This document shows positions 54,592-63,933 of a stretch of 64,000 bases of DNA, piece by piece. Below the pieces are notes generated by a model. That model was given only the letters and a program-made list of their open reading frames with translations. It did no database searches and was not told the DNA's origin. The stretch comes from Aporhodopirellula rubra. GTDB taxonomy: Bacteria; Planctomycetota; Planctomycetia; Pirellulales; Pirellulaceae. The stretch lies in the NCBI RefSeq assembly GCF_014192335.1, contig NZ_JACHXU010000006.1, positions 124,001-188,000 on the forward strand. Reading direction: 5' to 3'. The position numbers and the translations under genes are program-made. Each line of letters opens with the position of its first letter. Position 1 is the stretch's first letter.

Positions 54592-55380
54592 ATGAATATC
54601 GACTTATCTGGACAGGTGATTCTGGTTACGGGAGGAAGTTCAGGAATTGGAAAAGGCATCGCGATTCACGCCGCCAAATGCGGTGCCGCGATCGCGATCG
54701 TTAGCCGAGATGAAGACGACATGCGTGCAGTCGTTAAGACAATCGAAGCGGACGGAGGTACCGCATCCTGGGCCCACGCGGACGTGACCGACAGCGATGC
54801 GGTTCGCGACGCGGTCGAAAAAACGGTCCAGCGTCACGGGCGACTCGACGGCGTTGTCGCCAATGCCGGCACCAACGGGACATGGGCACCGATCGACGAA
54901 ATCACTCCTGAGCAGTGGCGAAAAACGATCGACGTTAATTTGACAGGCACCTACCTGACGATCCACCACAGCGTCCCGCATCTGCGCAAGCAAGGACGCG
55001 GCAGCATCGTCATCATGTCGTCGATCAATGGCACTCGAACGTTTAGCAACGAAGGTGCGTCCGCCTACGCGTCGAGCAAAGCAGGGCAGTTCGCGCTCGC
55101 TCAGATGCTGGCCCTTGAACTCGCTCCCTCCAAAATACGCGTCAACGTGATTTGCCCTGGTTCGATACAGTCAGAAATCCACAATAAGACGAATCGCGAA
55201 AACCTCGAAAAAATCGAGACTCCCATCGAATACCCCGAAGGCGACATCCCGCTGACCGGCGGCGAATTCGGATCACCCGAACAGGTCGCCAACGCCGCCG
55301 CATTCTTGATGAGCGACCTGGCCAGCCACATCACGGGAACACCCATGTGGATCGACGGAGGACAATCGCTGATCGTTTAG
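54592..55380 (+). CDS. SDR-family oxidoreductase
   Basis: 262 aa, classical short-chain dehydrogenase. VILVTGGSSGIGKGIA (GxxxGIG), VANAGTNGTWAPID, the Ser in IVIMSSINGT, and YASSKAGQFALAQ with intact YxxxK. Ends DGGQSLIV. NAD(P)-dependent oxidoreductase; the alcohol or ketone substrate is unknown. The typical catalytic tetrad contrasts with the atypical SDR at 21813. Confidence 0.93.
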   Translation: MNIDLSGQVILVTGGSSGIGKGIAIHAAKCGAAIAIVSRDEDDMRAVVKTIEADGGTASWAHADVTDSDAVRDAVEKTVQRHGRLDGVVANAGTNGTWAPIDEITPEQWRKTIDVNLTGTYLTIHHSVPHLRKQGRGSIVIMSSINGTRTFSNEGASAYASSKAGQFALAQMLALELAPSKIRVNVICPGSIQSEIHNKTNRENLEKIETPIEYPEGDIPLTGGEFGSPEQVANAAAFLMSDLASHITGTPMWIDGGQSLIV

Positions 55381-55570
55381 TCCCCAAACGCGTGCCGGCT
55401 CTTACGTGTTCGTAAATCCACCGATCCGATCGAACAATTGCTCTAGCCCGACGTCGGCGAAGATTGCTAAACCGGAATCACTCGTTCATTTCATCGTGCC
55501 TTCGATCGGTACAACTGTGTTTCACGCTCGAAATTTCTCGCAACGGCTCCGCCACCTCGTGCCTCGCGAG

Positions 55571-55990
55571 ATGGGTTGTGTTCGTGTACCCGGTCGGGCG
55601 TTTGGTATCACGATTTGCCTGACGATGGTGTTCCTAAGCACGGGTTGCGTGCGTCGACGGATGACGGTTCGGACGTCGCCTCCTGGCGCCACCGTGTCGG
55701 TCGATAATCAACTCATCGGGACCAGCCCCGCGGCAACAAGTTTCGTCTACTACGGCACCCGCGAGATCCGCATCGAGAAAGACGGATTCCGGACTGAAAC
55801 GATTCGCCGCAAAGTAAAACCACCCTGGTATCAATGGCCGGTTGCTGAATTCGTTAGCGAAACGTTGTGGCCAGGCGAGATCCGCGACGAACGGATCATT
55901 GACGTGGAACTCGTCCCGCAAGTCATCGAGTCCTCCGAAGACGTCCTGAACCGAGCCGAACATCTCCGCGGCCAAGCGATCGGAAGCTGA
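55571..55990 (+). CDS. PEGA-domain lipoprotein
   Basis: 139 aa from ATG 55571; the longer frame begins at 55406. Signal with lipobox LSTGC, so lipid-anchored. The PEGA core is RTSPPGATVSVDNQLIGTSPA, followed by YGTREIRIEKDGFRTETI. PEGA domains are small beta sandwiches of surface proteins. A small C-terminal helix follows. Function unknown. It is located 190 bp after the SDR gene. Confidence 0.85.
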   Translation: MGCVRVPGRAFGITICLTMVFLSTGCVRRRMTVRTSPPGATVSVDNQLIGTSPAATSFVYYGTREIRIEKDGFRTETIRRKVKPPWYQWPVAEFVSETLWPGEIRDERIIDVELVPQVIESSEDVLNRAEHLRGQAIGS

Positions 55991-56271
55991 CTGCAGGCTC
56001 GAAAAGCGACGTGAGTCTTTGGATTTGCTATCCTGGATATCGCGACGTAAGCACCAGCGAACTGACCCAATCTCGATCGAACGAGAAAGTGCGCGTCCTT
56101 ACGTTACGTTAAAACGGCCAAACGTTCGAAACGGTCCAGTGAAACGACGCCAGCCGTCTGGCACACACCCGTGCTCAACGCCGGGAAAGCACCAACCGAA
56201 TGTCTACGTTTGGACATCCAGGCCTCACCCTGGGGCAAACCCACCTCAGGGACCCGCGGACGAGAATCCCC

Positions 56272-57102
56272 ATGAACGACGCCACTGACTACGCGATCAT
56301 TCCTGACCGAAAATCCATTGCCACGGTCCAGCGTGAGATCCGATTCTTTCCGACCGATAACGCATCTCCCAAAGTGTTGTCCCCCGATCAGATCGACGCT
56401 TGGAATCGCGACGGCTATTTGGGGCCACTGACTGTTCTCGGCGATTCCGATACTCAGGAGCTACGAGAGTATTTCGACGATCTTCTCGCCCAAACATTTG
56501 CCGCCGGCAAGGACAGCTATTCGATCAGCAGTGCCCACCTCAAACACGCACGTGTTTGGGATTTATTGACGAACCCTAAAATTGTCTCTTACGTTGCCGA
56601 TCTTTTGGGCGAGAACGTGATCGGATGGGGCTCTCACTTCTTTTGCAAAATGCCCGGAGACGGCAAACGCGTGGACTGGCATCAGGACTGCAGCTACTGG
56701 CCGTTGACGCCGACCAAAGCGGTGACGGTGTGGCTCGCCATTGACGATGCTGATTTGGACAACGGCGGCATGGAGGTTTATACGGGATCACACCGACACG
56801 GCCTGATCGACTTTGACACCACGGAAGAGGATTCAGGCAACGTCCTCGACCAAGTCGTCACGCAACCCGAGAAATACGGTGCTCATCGATTCACGCCGAT
56901 CGCGGCAGGGCAAATCTCGATCCACAGCGACCTGCTCGTTCACGGGTCGGCCCCCAATCAGAGCGACCGGCGCCGTTGCGGGCTTACGCTGCGGTACTGC
57001 CCCGCTGACGTGACGGCGTATCTGAATTGGGAACGTAAGGGAGTCGTGGTCGCGGGAACCGCTCCAAAAGATCGCTGGCCCGGTGCGGTGCGTCCGTTCT
57101 AA
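56272..57102 (+). CDS. Phytanoyl-CoA dioxygenase family (PhyH) protein
   Basis: 276 aa from ATG 56272. Fe(II)/2-oxoglutarate dioxygenase: HxD in VDWHQDCSYWPL (His137, Asp139), distal His224 in DLLVHGSAPN, and the 2-oxoglutarate Arg likely in CGLTLRY. Phytanoyl-CoA hydroxylases and related enzymes hydroxylate lipids or natural products. Planctomycetes have many PhyH paralogues and the substrate cannot be read here. The upstream 281 bp (55991-56271) shows nothing else. Confidence 0.9.
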   Translation: MNDATDYAIIPDRKSIATVQREIRFFPTDNASPKVLSPDQIDAWNRDGYLGPLTVLGDSDTQELREYFDDLLAQTFAAGKDSYSISSAHLKHARVWDLLTNPKIVSYVADLLGENVIGWGSHFFCKMPGDGKRVDWHQDCSYWPLTPTKAVTVWLAIDDADLDNGGMEVYTGSHRHGLIDFDTTEEDSGNVLDQVVTQPEKYGAHRFTPIAAGQISIHSDLLVHGSAPNQSDRRRCGLTLRYCPADVTAYLNWERKGVVVAGTAPKDRWPGAVRPF

Positions 57103-57376
57103 ACGCCTGAAACCGCATCACCGCGCCGGCCCCACCACCGCCTTGAGTGCCCCGTCACAGGTCGCCGGACTTGTCCGACGAGGGACCACGGCCAGCGGCC
57201 AACATCCGCGGCCCACCGGCAATTTTTCTTTTTCACGTGAGCAAACACGTGGGTCGACGAATCGAGGCGGAACGGCGATAACATGCGTTTTCTGAGATGA
57301 CCTGCGATCAGCCGCAACGTTCGTATCGGCACCCCTGAATCACCTCTCCCGTAGCCCCCTCCCATAAAGGTTTTCG

Positions 57377-58468
57377 ATGGAAGCCGGAATCGTCGGCTTG
57401 CCGAATGTAGGCAAAAGCACACTCTTCAACGCCCTGACCAGCAGTGTCTCGGCCCAAAGTGCCAATTACCCGTTCTGCACGATCGAACCCAACGAAGGCA
57501 TCGTCAGCGTGCCTGACCCGAGATTGACTCGGATCACCCAATTCATCGTCCCGCAGAAGATCATTCCTGCGGCGTTGAAATTGGTCGACATCGCCGGGAT
57601 CGTCAAAGGCGCCTCCGAGGGCGAAGGGTTGGGAAATAAGTTCCTCAGCCACATCCGCCAGGTCGACGCGATCATTCAAGTCGTTCGCTGCTTCGAAGAT
57701 CCCGACGTCACCCACGTCGCGGGCAACGTCGACCCGATCGCGGACATCGACACTATCGAAACCGAACTCGTGCTCGCGGACATGCAGACGCTCGAAAACG
57801 CCCTTCCGAAAGCCGAGAAGAGTGCTCGCGGTGGCGACAAAGAAGCGAAATTGCGGGTCGCCGCGATCCAAAAATGCAACGCTCATCTCGAGAGTGAACA
57901 GCCGCTTCGCACGCTCGAACTCCCCGAAGGCGAAGCCAACGCGATCAGCAGTTACGGGCTGATGACGGCCAAACCGATCCTCTACGTCGCCAACGTCGAC
58001 GAGAGCGATCTCGCCGGTGAACACGAATTGGTCCAAAAGGTACGCGAGCACGCTCAAAAGACCGGCGCCGAAGTCGCGTGTGTTTGTGCGAAGCTCGAAG
58101 CGGAAATCGCGGAACTCGACGAAGCCGATCGTGCCGAGATGCTCTCCGACGTTGGACTCGAAGAACCCTCGCTCAACGTGATCGCGCGAGAAACCTACCG
58201 GACGCTCGGCCTGCAAAGCTACTTCACGGCCGGCGAAAAAGAAGTACGTGCGTGGCCGGTCCCCATCGGGGCAACCGCACCGCAAGCCGCAGGCGTGATT
58301 CACAGTGACTTCGAACGCGGATTCATCCGTGCCGAAATCTACAACCTAGACGACCTGGAACAATACAAGACTGAAAAGGAAATCCGGGCCGCCGGCAAAC
58401 TGCGAGTCGAGGGGAAAGCCTACGTGATGCAGGACGGCGACATCTGTCACTTCCTATTCAACGTCTAA
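57377..58468 (+). CDS. ychF: Ribosome-associated GTPase/ATPase YchF
   Basis: 363 aa. G1 [16 protein letters not shown] (7-22), then [17 protein letters not shown] as G3. NVDE (in YVANVDESD) replaces NKxD, the feature that makes YchF (OLA1) bind ATP over GTP. The C-terminal TGS domain includes [17 protein letters not shown]. Linked to the ribosome and stress adaptation. Length and residues are normal; monocistronic with a 274-bp upstream gap. Confidence 0.97.
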   Translation: MEAGIVGLPNVGKSTLFNALTSSVSAQSANYPFCTIEPNEGIVSVPDPRLTRITQFIVPQKIIPAALKLVDIAGIVKGASEGEGLGNKFLSHIRQVDAIIQVVRCFEDPDVTHVAGNVDPIADIDTIETELVLADMQTLENALPKAEKSARGGDKEAKLRVAAIQKCNAHLESEQPLRTLELPEGEANAISSYGLMTAKPILYVANVDESDLAGEHELVQKVREHAQKTGAEVACVCAKLEAEIAELDEADRAEMLSDVGLEEPSLNVIARETYRTLGLQSYFTAGEKEVRAWPVPIGATAPQAAGVIHSDFERGFIRAEIYNLDDLEQYKTEKEIRAAGKLRVEGKAYVMQDGDICHFLFNV

Positions 58469-58660
58469 AAACTGTTGATCTGATCAATCGCAGGTGCAAC
58501 CCTCGGGCTTTGACGCGACGCAGATTTCCCCGCACGAACCGGCTCCCACCTGCATGAACGGTCCATCGATCCCGCGAACTGGATGACCGGACCATTCACC
58601 TGCAAACGACTGACTCGCTGACGCTTCCGACTCAAAATCACACCCTCGCTCGAGAGATAC

Positions 58661-59251
58661 ATGAGTAAAATGTTGATACCAATCCTCTTCGCACTCGGCA
58701 CGGCAATCTTCTGGGGATGTTACGGGCCGACGATCGGGAACGCGCAGTCGCCGCGGGTCGACGGTGTGCCACTTTGGTCGCCCTTCAAGCCTTACGTGTT
58801 CATCGGGATCGCTTACCTCGTGATCGCGATCATCGGTGGCCTCGTCATGATGGGAGTCAAAGGCGATTCGTTCAGTTACACGGGCGAATACTTTCCCACC
58901 GCGAAATGGGGCTTCCTCGCCGGAACGCTGGGTGCGTTCGGAGCGGTATGTTTAACAACCGCCATGATGACGAGCCGCGGCAACGCGTTGCTCGTGATGC
59001 CGATCGTTTTCGGCGGCGCCGTTTCGGTATCCGCAGTCGTGTCCGTGATTCGATTGCACGCGGGCACGACGGTTAGCCCGTTATTGTGGGTGGGCATGGC
59101 ACTTACCGTTCTCGGTGTCATCTTGGTCGCGATGAACACACCCCATGGTCACGCTCCCGCGAAACCGACCCCCGACGCGACGGTATCTCATAACGACGAT
59201 GCAGGACCGCTCGCATCGGACGTCAATGCCGCAGAAGAACCGGTGACGTGA
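58661..59251 (+). CDS. Small multi-pass membrane protein (EamA-like)
   Basis: 196 aa. Five hydrophobic segments: ILFALGTAIFWGCYGPTIG, VFIGIAYLVIAIIGGLVMMG, WGFLAGTLGAFGAVCLTTAM, ALLVMPIVFGGAVSVSAVVSV and LLWVGMALTVLGVILVAMN. This resembles half of an EamA/DMT drug-metabolite transporter. The last 45 residues are acidic and cytosolic or exposed. The next gene's GTG overlaps its stop by 4 bp. Transport substrate unknown. Confidence 0.75.
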   Translation: MSKMLIPILFALGTAIFWGCYGPTIGNAQSPRVDGVPLWSPFKPYVFIGIAYLVIAIIGGLVMMGVKGDSFSYTGEYFPTAKWGFLAGTLGAFGAVCLTTAMMTSRGNALLVMPIVFGGAVSVSAVVSVIRLHAGTTVSPLLWVGMALTVLGVILVAMNTPHGHAPAKPTPDATVSHNDDAGPLASDVNAAEEPVT

Positions 59252-59649
59252 GCACAGACGACAAAGTGAGCACGGACGACGTGACTACCGAACCATCCGA
59301 TCCAGACGGTGCGATGAATCGCGTTCGAGAAATCGACGCGCAACTCACACACGTCTGGATGGTGCGCACGTTTCTCAAACATTGCGACGAAGCCGAAGAC
59401 GACGAGGACATGCACGAAATTGTCCGCGATCTCTACGACTTCATTCTCGCGGTCGGCCCCATCGATGAGTCCACCGATCCATCGACCTACCTAAAGATGG
59501 CCAAGAAAAAACTGCGGCGTCTCAACGGAGCGACGCAGTTGTACGAGCAGATCCAACCGGAAGTCAGTGCCCACACGAACTTCATCATGGCTGCTCGATC
59601 TTTGAGACTTGCCGTCGACACAATCTCTCGCTGCGTCTCACCGCAATAA
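59248..59649 (+). CDS. Small acidic helical protein of unknown function
   Basis: 133 aa, GTG start with 4-bp overlap (GTGA) with the membrane gene. Helical: NRVREIDAQLTHVWMVRTFL, EIVRDLYDFILAVGPID, YLKMAKKKLRRLNGATQLY. No catalytic motif or signal. It is translationally coupled to the membrane protein, so a partner role is plausible; otherwise unknown. Confidence 0.68.
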   Translation: MSTDDKVSTDDVTTEPSDPDGAMNRVREIDAQLTHVWMVRTFLKHCDEAEDDEDMHEIVRDLYDFILAVGPIDESTDPSTYLKMAKKKLRRLNGATQLYEQIQPEVSAHTNFIMAARSLRLAVDTISRCVSPQ

Positions 59650-59913
59650 CGTGGTCGACCTCCCGCTGTGGGATCAGCTCATCCTTGCCGGGTGACCAAC
59701 GGGAACTCGACACCATCGCTCTCGGCTTCTCTCTTCTCTCCGAACGCATCCTCCCTCTGAACTCGCCCAATGATGACCGGTGGCGGATCTCTTCTGCTCC
59801 GTCAGAGACCGTCCCTCAGGCACGACGGGAAACGAAAAGAGCATAATTCCCAGCGTTTTTCTTCGTGAGATCGTTCTCCGCCCGACATTTGCCGAATCCG
59901 TTCGCCGAAGTCC
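59650..59913. other. Intergenic region upstream of the candidate sigma-54 site
   Basis: The first 264 bp of a 367-bp gap before the CsbD/DUF883-like gene. No gene is supported; short frames on both strands here show no conserved motif. The promoter candidate follows at 59914. Confidence 0.4.
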
Positions 59914-59929
59914 TGGCACAGCAATTGCG
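59914..59929 (+). promoter_or_regulatory. Candidate sigma-54 (RpoN) promoter
   Basis: TGGCAC-AGCAA-TTGCG matches the -24/-12 consensus TGGCAC-N5-TTGC(A/T) except the last base. The GG is at 59915-59916 and the GC at 59927-59928. It lies 87 bp before the start of the downstream stress-type gene at 60017. Enhancer binding sites were not recognised. Inference from sequence match only. Confidence 0.5.
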
Positions 59930-60016
59930 TCTGCTCCGATTTGAATTCAGCTCGCAATCTCAACGCGACGGTTTGTTCCGCCGTGTTGAAATTCAATATT
60001 CAAAAAGGAGCGATCA

Positions 60017-60472
60017 ATGTCTCAGACAGAACAAGCAACCGGAACCGTATCCGAATGGAAATCCGATCCGTGGAGCCGAGTGAAGGATGCCATTCACACG
60101 CGTTGGCCTCACATCGGCGACGAAGAACTACATTCATTGCCGTGTGACCGCGATGCCGTAGAGAAATTCCTCGGCGAGTACACCAAAGCCTCGACTGAAG
60201 AAATCGAGTCCGTCGTGCGTGAATACGCCCCCGCACCGACATTGCTGAACCAGGTCAATCACGTGGGTGAACAACTCGCCGAACGCGTTACACCGCCGAT
60301 CACGTCCGCGGTCGATCGCGTGAGGTACGAAGTCGATGAGCACCCGGGAACCATAACTGGGCTTGCCTTCGTCGGTGGACTCGCTCTCGGCATCCTCGCA
60401 ACGGCGGCTTACTTCCGCGCCCGCCCCCAGCCCTCGCCGTACCAACAACTGCTACCGCCACGCTGGCGATAA
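60017..60472 (+). CDS. CsbD/DUF883-like stress protein with one membrane helix
   Basis: 151 aa. The ribosome site is AGGAG at 60006-60010. The N-terminal half (WSRVKDAIHTRWPHIGDEELHS) resembles CsbD-like helical stress proteins. A helix near 117-138 (ITGLAFVGGLALGILATAAYF) and the short tail resemble DUF883/ElaB-type membrane anchors. ElaB-type proteins bind ribosomes in stationary phase; here the function is inferred. Its candidate sigma-54 promoter suggests inducible expression. Confidence 0.78.
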   Translation: MSQTEQATGTVSEWKSDPWSRVKDAIHTRWPHIGDEELHSLPCDRDAVEKFLGEYTKASTEEIESVVREYAPAPTLLNQVNHVGEQLAERVTPPITSAVDRVRYEVDEHPGTITGLAFVGGLALGILATAAYFRARPQPSPYQQLLPPRWR

Positions 60473-60557
60473 ACCCGCACTCGTGTGCTCGTTTCCATCA
60501 AAAAGCGAGCAACACGCGTAACTGCGAATTGATCGGCCATCCTCGCCGCGGAAATCC

Positions 60558-60600
60558 CACCGTTCGTTCAACGATCAACCTGATCGGCAAACGAACGGTG
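60558..60600. terminator. 11-bp inverted repeat between two stress-type genes
   Basis: CACCGTTCGTT (60558-60568) and AACGAACGGTG (60590-60600) form a perfect 11-bp stem; GATC-AACCT-GATC can pair inside the 21-nt loop. No T-tract follows, so it could be a terminator, an RNA-stability element or an operator. Confidence 0.4.
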
Positions 60601-60666
60601 CTACGACGGCAAATCTCAGGCGGAACAGTTCTTCGTTTTTAGATCTCGAGCTTAAAGAATAGAACC

Positions 60667-61149
60667 ATGGATACACACAAAAAACTCATCGAACTTCTCA
60701 ATGACTTTGACAACGCAATGCTAGTTACACGTTCCAGCAACGGTTCGCTCGAGTCTCGCCCGATGGCCATCGCAGAGGTGGAATCGGATGGCGATGTTTG
60801 GTTCGTGACCAACCGCAATTCCGGCAAGGTCGCCGATCTCATACTCGACAATGAAGTCGCAGTCACCATGCAAAACTCTCGCAAGTTCGCGACCATCTCG
60901 GGCAAAGCTCACGCTGTTGATGACCGTGCCAAACTCGACGAACTGTGGTCCGAGGCCTGGAAGGTCTGGTTTCCCGAAGGCAAATCCAGCGACTCGATTG
61001 TCTTGCTAAAAGTCGAGGCGCGGCACGGTGAGTACTGGGACAACTCAGGCACCGACGGTTTGCGTTACCTAATCAAGGCCGGCAAAGCCTACATGCAAGG
61101 TGAGCGACCGCACGTGGATGAATCGATCAACGCCTCGGTTTCGATGTAG
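60667..61149 (+). CDS. Pyridoxamine 5'-phosphate oxidase-like general stress protein
   Basis: 160 aa. A split-barrel flavin fold: FDNAMLVTRSSNGSLESRPM, DVWFVTNRNSGKVADL, VAVTMQNSRKFATISGKA and APGK-like end WFPEGKSSDSIVLLKVEARH. It resembles general stress protein 26, which binds FMN/FAD. It may reduce or oxidise a small molecule in stress. Preceded by the inverted repeat at 60558. Confidence 0.9.
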   Translation: MDTHKKLIELLNDFDNAMLVTRSSNGSLESRPMAIAEVESDGDVWFVTNRNSGKVADLILDNEVAVTMQNSRKFATISGKAHAVDDRAKLDELWSEAWKVWFPEGKSSDSIVLLKVEARHGEYWDNSGTDGLRYLIKAGKAYMQGERPHVDESINASVSM

Positions 61150-61339
61150 TTCAACAGATTGCATCCCTCGCCAAGCGTCAATTTTCGATCAAGCCTTTGG
61201 GTACTCGAGTCCGAGCGCAACGACCTATCGCCGATGGGACAGCGACACGATGCCAATCATTGAGGCTTGCTCTCATTCTCGACGCCCTCCGCCATGATGT
61301 GCTGAAACGATGTCCCTTCCCAACGCCCAGGAGATTCCC

Positions 61340-61519
61340 ATGGAGACCCAATCAGACAACGCGTCGCTAAACGAGATTCCTTGTCCACACTGTGGCAAAC
61401 ACGTGCTCGACCGCGCAGTAGCGTGCCCACACTGCGGCGAAAAAATCTACGTGGAACATCCCGGCGATATCACACCAACACGACACCGCCCCGTTACCTA
61501 CCCAAACCAAAAGGACTAA
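61340..61519 (+). CDS. Small double zinc-ribbon protein
   Basis: 59 aa from ATG 61340 (an ATG at 61310 adds ten residues). Two CxxC knuckles, CPHCGKHVLDR and CPHCGEKIYVE, spaced as in a zinc ribbon. Too small for an enzyme; likely nucleic-acid or protein contact. The DUF4235-like gene begins 5 bp after its stop, suggesting co-transcription. Confidence 0.7.
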   Translation: METQSDNASLNEIPCPHCGKHVLDRAVACPHCGEKIYVEHPGDITPTRHRPVTYPNQKD

Positions 61520-61524
61520 TTTCC

Positions 61525-61860
61525 ATGCTCGATCGCATCAAAGAAAACGCACACGATCTCCAAGAGTACGCGGAACGCTACCTGCCGCATTCTTCGAACG
61601 ACCGAAACCAAGGCATCAGCCAAACAGAAAACGCACTGGCATTTGGCGTCGCGATCGCGACAACCTTTCTCGCTCGTCGCGCACTTCAAGCGGGATGGAA
61701 AACGGCTCTCAACCGAGCGCCACCTCAAAACCCAGCATCGTCCGAAGTCGATTGGAAAGATGCACTTTTATGGGGTGCCGTCTCGGGCGCCGTCGTCGGG
61801 ATGGCCCGCATCGCATCGCGGCGAACCTCTTCAAGCGCTTACCGCGTCTACCGTTCGTGA
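61525..61860 (+). CDS. DUF4235-like membrane protein
   Basis: 111 aa from ATG 61525. Helical N-part (MLDRIKENAHDLQEYAERYL). A hydrophobic segment near 36-50 (ALAFGVAIATTFLARRAL) and one near 80-95 (ALLWGAVSGAVVGMARIA) are followed by a basic tail. DUF4235 proteins are small inner-membrane proteins of unknown role. Its 3' end overlaps the convergent permease gene by 30 bp. Confidence 0.72.
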   Translation: MLDRIKENAHDLQEYAERYLPHSSNDRNQGISQTENALAFGVAIATTFLARRALQAGWKTALNRAPPQNPASSEVDWKDALLWGAVSGAVVGMARIASRRTSSSAYRVYRS

Positions 61861-63933
61861 TGGTCGACTCAACCATACGATTGCAATCCCGATAACCAGG
61901 CATCCACCAGTGATTGCCAACCAAGTCGGTGGCAAATGCCGACTCTCTTGCATTTCGGTTCCGAGAAAGGTGAGTTTTTCGTGGTAACGAGCGACCATTT
62001 CCAACAGGCCGTTGTGCAGAAAATGCAACAACATTCCGGGCAACACGCTGCCGCTCCGGTAAGCGACCCAGCCGAGTAGGATTCCCAACAACGTGGTTGG
62101 CAAAAATCTTTCGACCAACAAAGTGCTGCCGACGAAAACATGGAACAGTCCAAACAGGACGGCCGTTGCCATGATGGTTTGCCAAGGTCGCAATACGTTC
62201 GAAAACGCGGAGAACAAGTACCCACGAAAACATAGTTCTTCGATGACCGCCGGTGTCAGCGCCATCGTCGCGAGCAAAACGATCGGTGAGATCGTTTTCC
62301 ATTTCTCTAAGACGCCCCGCGTACGCTCCATCTGGTCTTCGCTCAGCAGTGCCCACCCCCACTGATCAGCGAGGACCAACGCTTCGTGTGCGAACGCCCA
62401 AGCCCCCACCGCTAAAATCGTTGCGCCGATGTAAAACCCGATGCTTGTCCTATTGAGTCGATACGTTAATCGGTACCGATGCCGGCCCAGATAAGTGGCA
62501 AACAGTGGGATCAAACCGAATGCCGCAATCAAAGCGATCGCATTGAGTCCCAATTGCAACGTGACATTCACGTCACCTTCTTGCCGGCGAACCCATTGCA
62601 TCAACGCGTTGGAAACGACGAACGAAACCGGCAACAGCAACGCGACAACCATTCCGGCCTCCCCGACACTGGGGCGAGGTGTCGTTTCGCTGGGTCGTTT
62701 GAATAGCGACCCGATCGATGCGTCACTTGTCCGGTTGACCGCATCGTTTCCAAACAGTTTTGCGGCGATCGCCAACGCCGCTGCTGCGTACAAAACGGTC
62801 GATGCGATTGCTAACGTCGCACCAAACGCGTGCACGTTGTCCGCGAGAATCTCCCTCGCCAACAATACGATATTTAATAAAGGAGCCACTGCTAGCATTC
62901 CATCGAGCCCGATACCAGGCATCAACGACAACATCGCGGGGGCGAGCGAGAGCAACATGACGGGGATCAAATAGGCCTGAGCCTCTTTGAAAGATCTCGC
63001 AAAACTGGTCAGTGACAACAATACTGCGGCAAAGAAGGCACTGAAAAGCACGAGGAGCAGAAAGATCAATGCCATCTGCTTCAAACCGAGTCCCGCGCCC
63101 TCACCCGCGAGCATCGGCATCAGGCCCGTTAAGGACAGGGTCGTGAACATCGCGCCCAAGTTCGCCACCGCCGTCAGCAACGCCACGCTGACCACCGCAA
63201 CGTACTTGGCCAGCAACAGCCACCAACGGGGAACCGGCGACGCCATTAACGCCTCCATTGTTCCTCGTTCACGCTCACCCGCAGTCAGGTCAATCGCGGG
63301 GTACACCGCCCCGGTAATCGTCATCAAGACCAACACGAGCGGGATGATCGAGGCGAGCACATTGCCGCTGGGACGTTCGCCGATTTCGGAAGTGGCGATC
63401 TCAAACGAGCTAAAATCCGGCACACGCTGTTTTAGGATCTCAATCGTGTCCTCGAGCTTCAGCCAGTGCAATCGTTCAATCAAAATGCGACGCGCCGACT
63501 GACTCGCCTGGTCCCCCGCGAATGCCGTGATCGTAATCAACGACGGTTCGTCGCCGTCAATCTCGAGCTTCGCCGCGATATCGAGCTGATTCGCCAACAA
63601 CGCTTCATCCGGATCCATGTCTTCGGTGACAACCACTTTAAACTCGGCCAGGTTGCCACCACTCGCATCCTGAATCGATCGCGGCGGTGTGCTGCGTGGA
63701 TCGTTGATCAACGACTGCAACCAGTTGCTTTCTTCGACCGTTGCCACACCCACAACAAAACCGGTTTCACCGGGACCACCGGACGAAATCAGAAAACGAT
63801 TCAACGCCATACTGAGCAGGGGATAAACCAACAACGGCATCATCACCAAAGTCAGAATCGTACGTCGATCGCGAAGCGTTTCACGAAGCTCTTTGCGGCT
63901 GAGACGTGCCAACCGAGACCAAGACAAACTCAC
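61831..63933 (-). CDS. ABC-2 type permease fused to a CPBP (CAAX-like) protease
   Basis: 700 aa, GTG start. The N-terminal half is a NatB-like ABC-2 permease: KELRETLRDRRTILTLVMMP, a large exported loop, then six membrane helices with LTAGERERGTMEALMASPVP. The C-terminal third holds CPBP/Abi motifs: EELCFRGYLFSAF (catalytic EE), FGLFHVFVGS, and HFLHNGLLEM. CPBP proteases cut inside membranes. Fusion to an Na+/drug exporter permease occurs in a few lineages. The ATPase gene lies upstream and overlaps by 4 bp. Confidence 0.88.
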   Translation of the reverse strand: MSLSWSRLARLSRKELRETLRDRRTILTLVMMPLLVYPLLSMALNRFLISSGGPGETGFVVGVATVEESNWLQSLINDPRSTPPRSIQDASGGNLAEFKVVVTEDMDPDEALLANQLDIAAKLEIDGDEPSLITITAFAGDQASQSARRILIERLHWLKLEDTIEILKQRVPDFSSFEIATSEIGERPSGNVLASIIPLVLVLMTITGAVYPAIDLTAGERERGTMEALMASPVPRWWLLLAKYVAVVSVALLTAVANLGAMFTTLSLTGLMPMLAGEGAGLGLKQMALIFLLLVLFSAFFAAVLLSLTSFARSFKEAQAYLIPVMLLSLAPAMLSLMPGIGLDGMLAVAPLLNIVLLAREILADNVHAFGATLAIASTVLYAAAALAIAAKLFGNDAVNRTSDASIGSLFKRPSETTPRPSVGEAGMVVALLLPVSFVVSNALMQWVRRQEGDVNVTLQLGLNAIALIAAFGLIPLFATYLGRHRYRLTYRLNRTSIGFYIGATILAVGAWAFAHEALVLADQWGWALLSEDQMERTRGVLEKWKTISPIVLLATMALTPAVIEELCFRGYLFSAFSNVLRPWQTIMATAVLFGLFHVFVGSTLLVERFLPTTLLGILLGWVAYRSGSVLPGMLLHFLHNGLLEMVARYHEKLTFLGTEMQESRHLPPTWLAITGGCLVIGIAIVWLSRPSRTVDAVSA

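Noticed and set aside
57308..58303. 331-aa minus-strand frame over ychF
   Set aside because: Antisense shadow with no recognisable domain; YchF motifs are complete on the plus strand.
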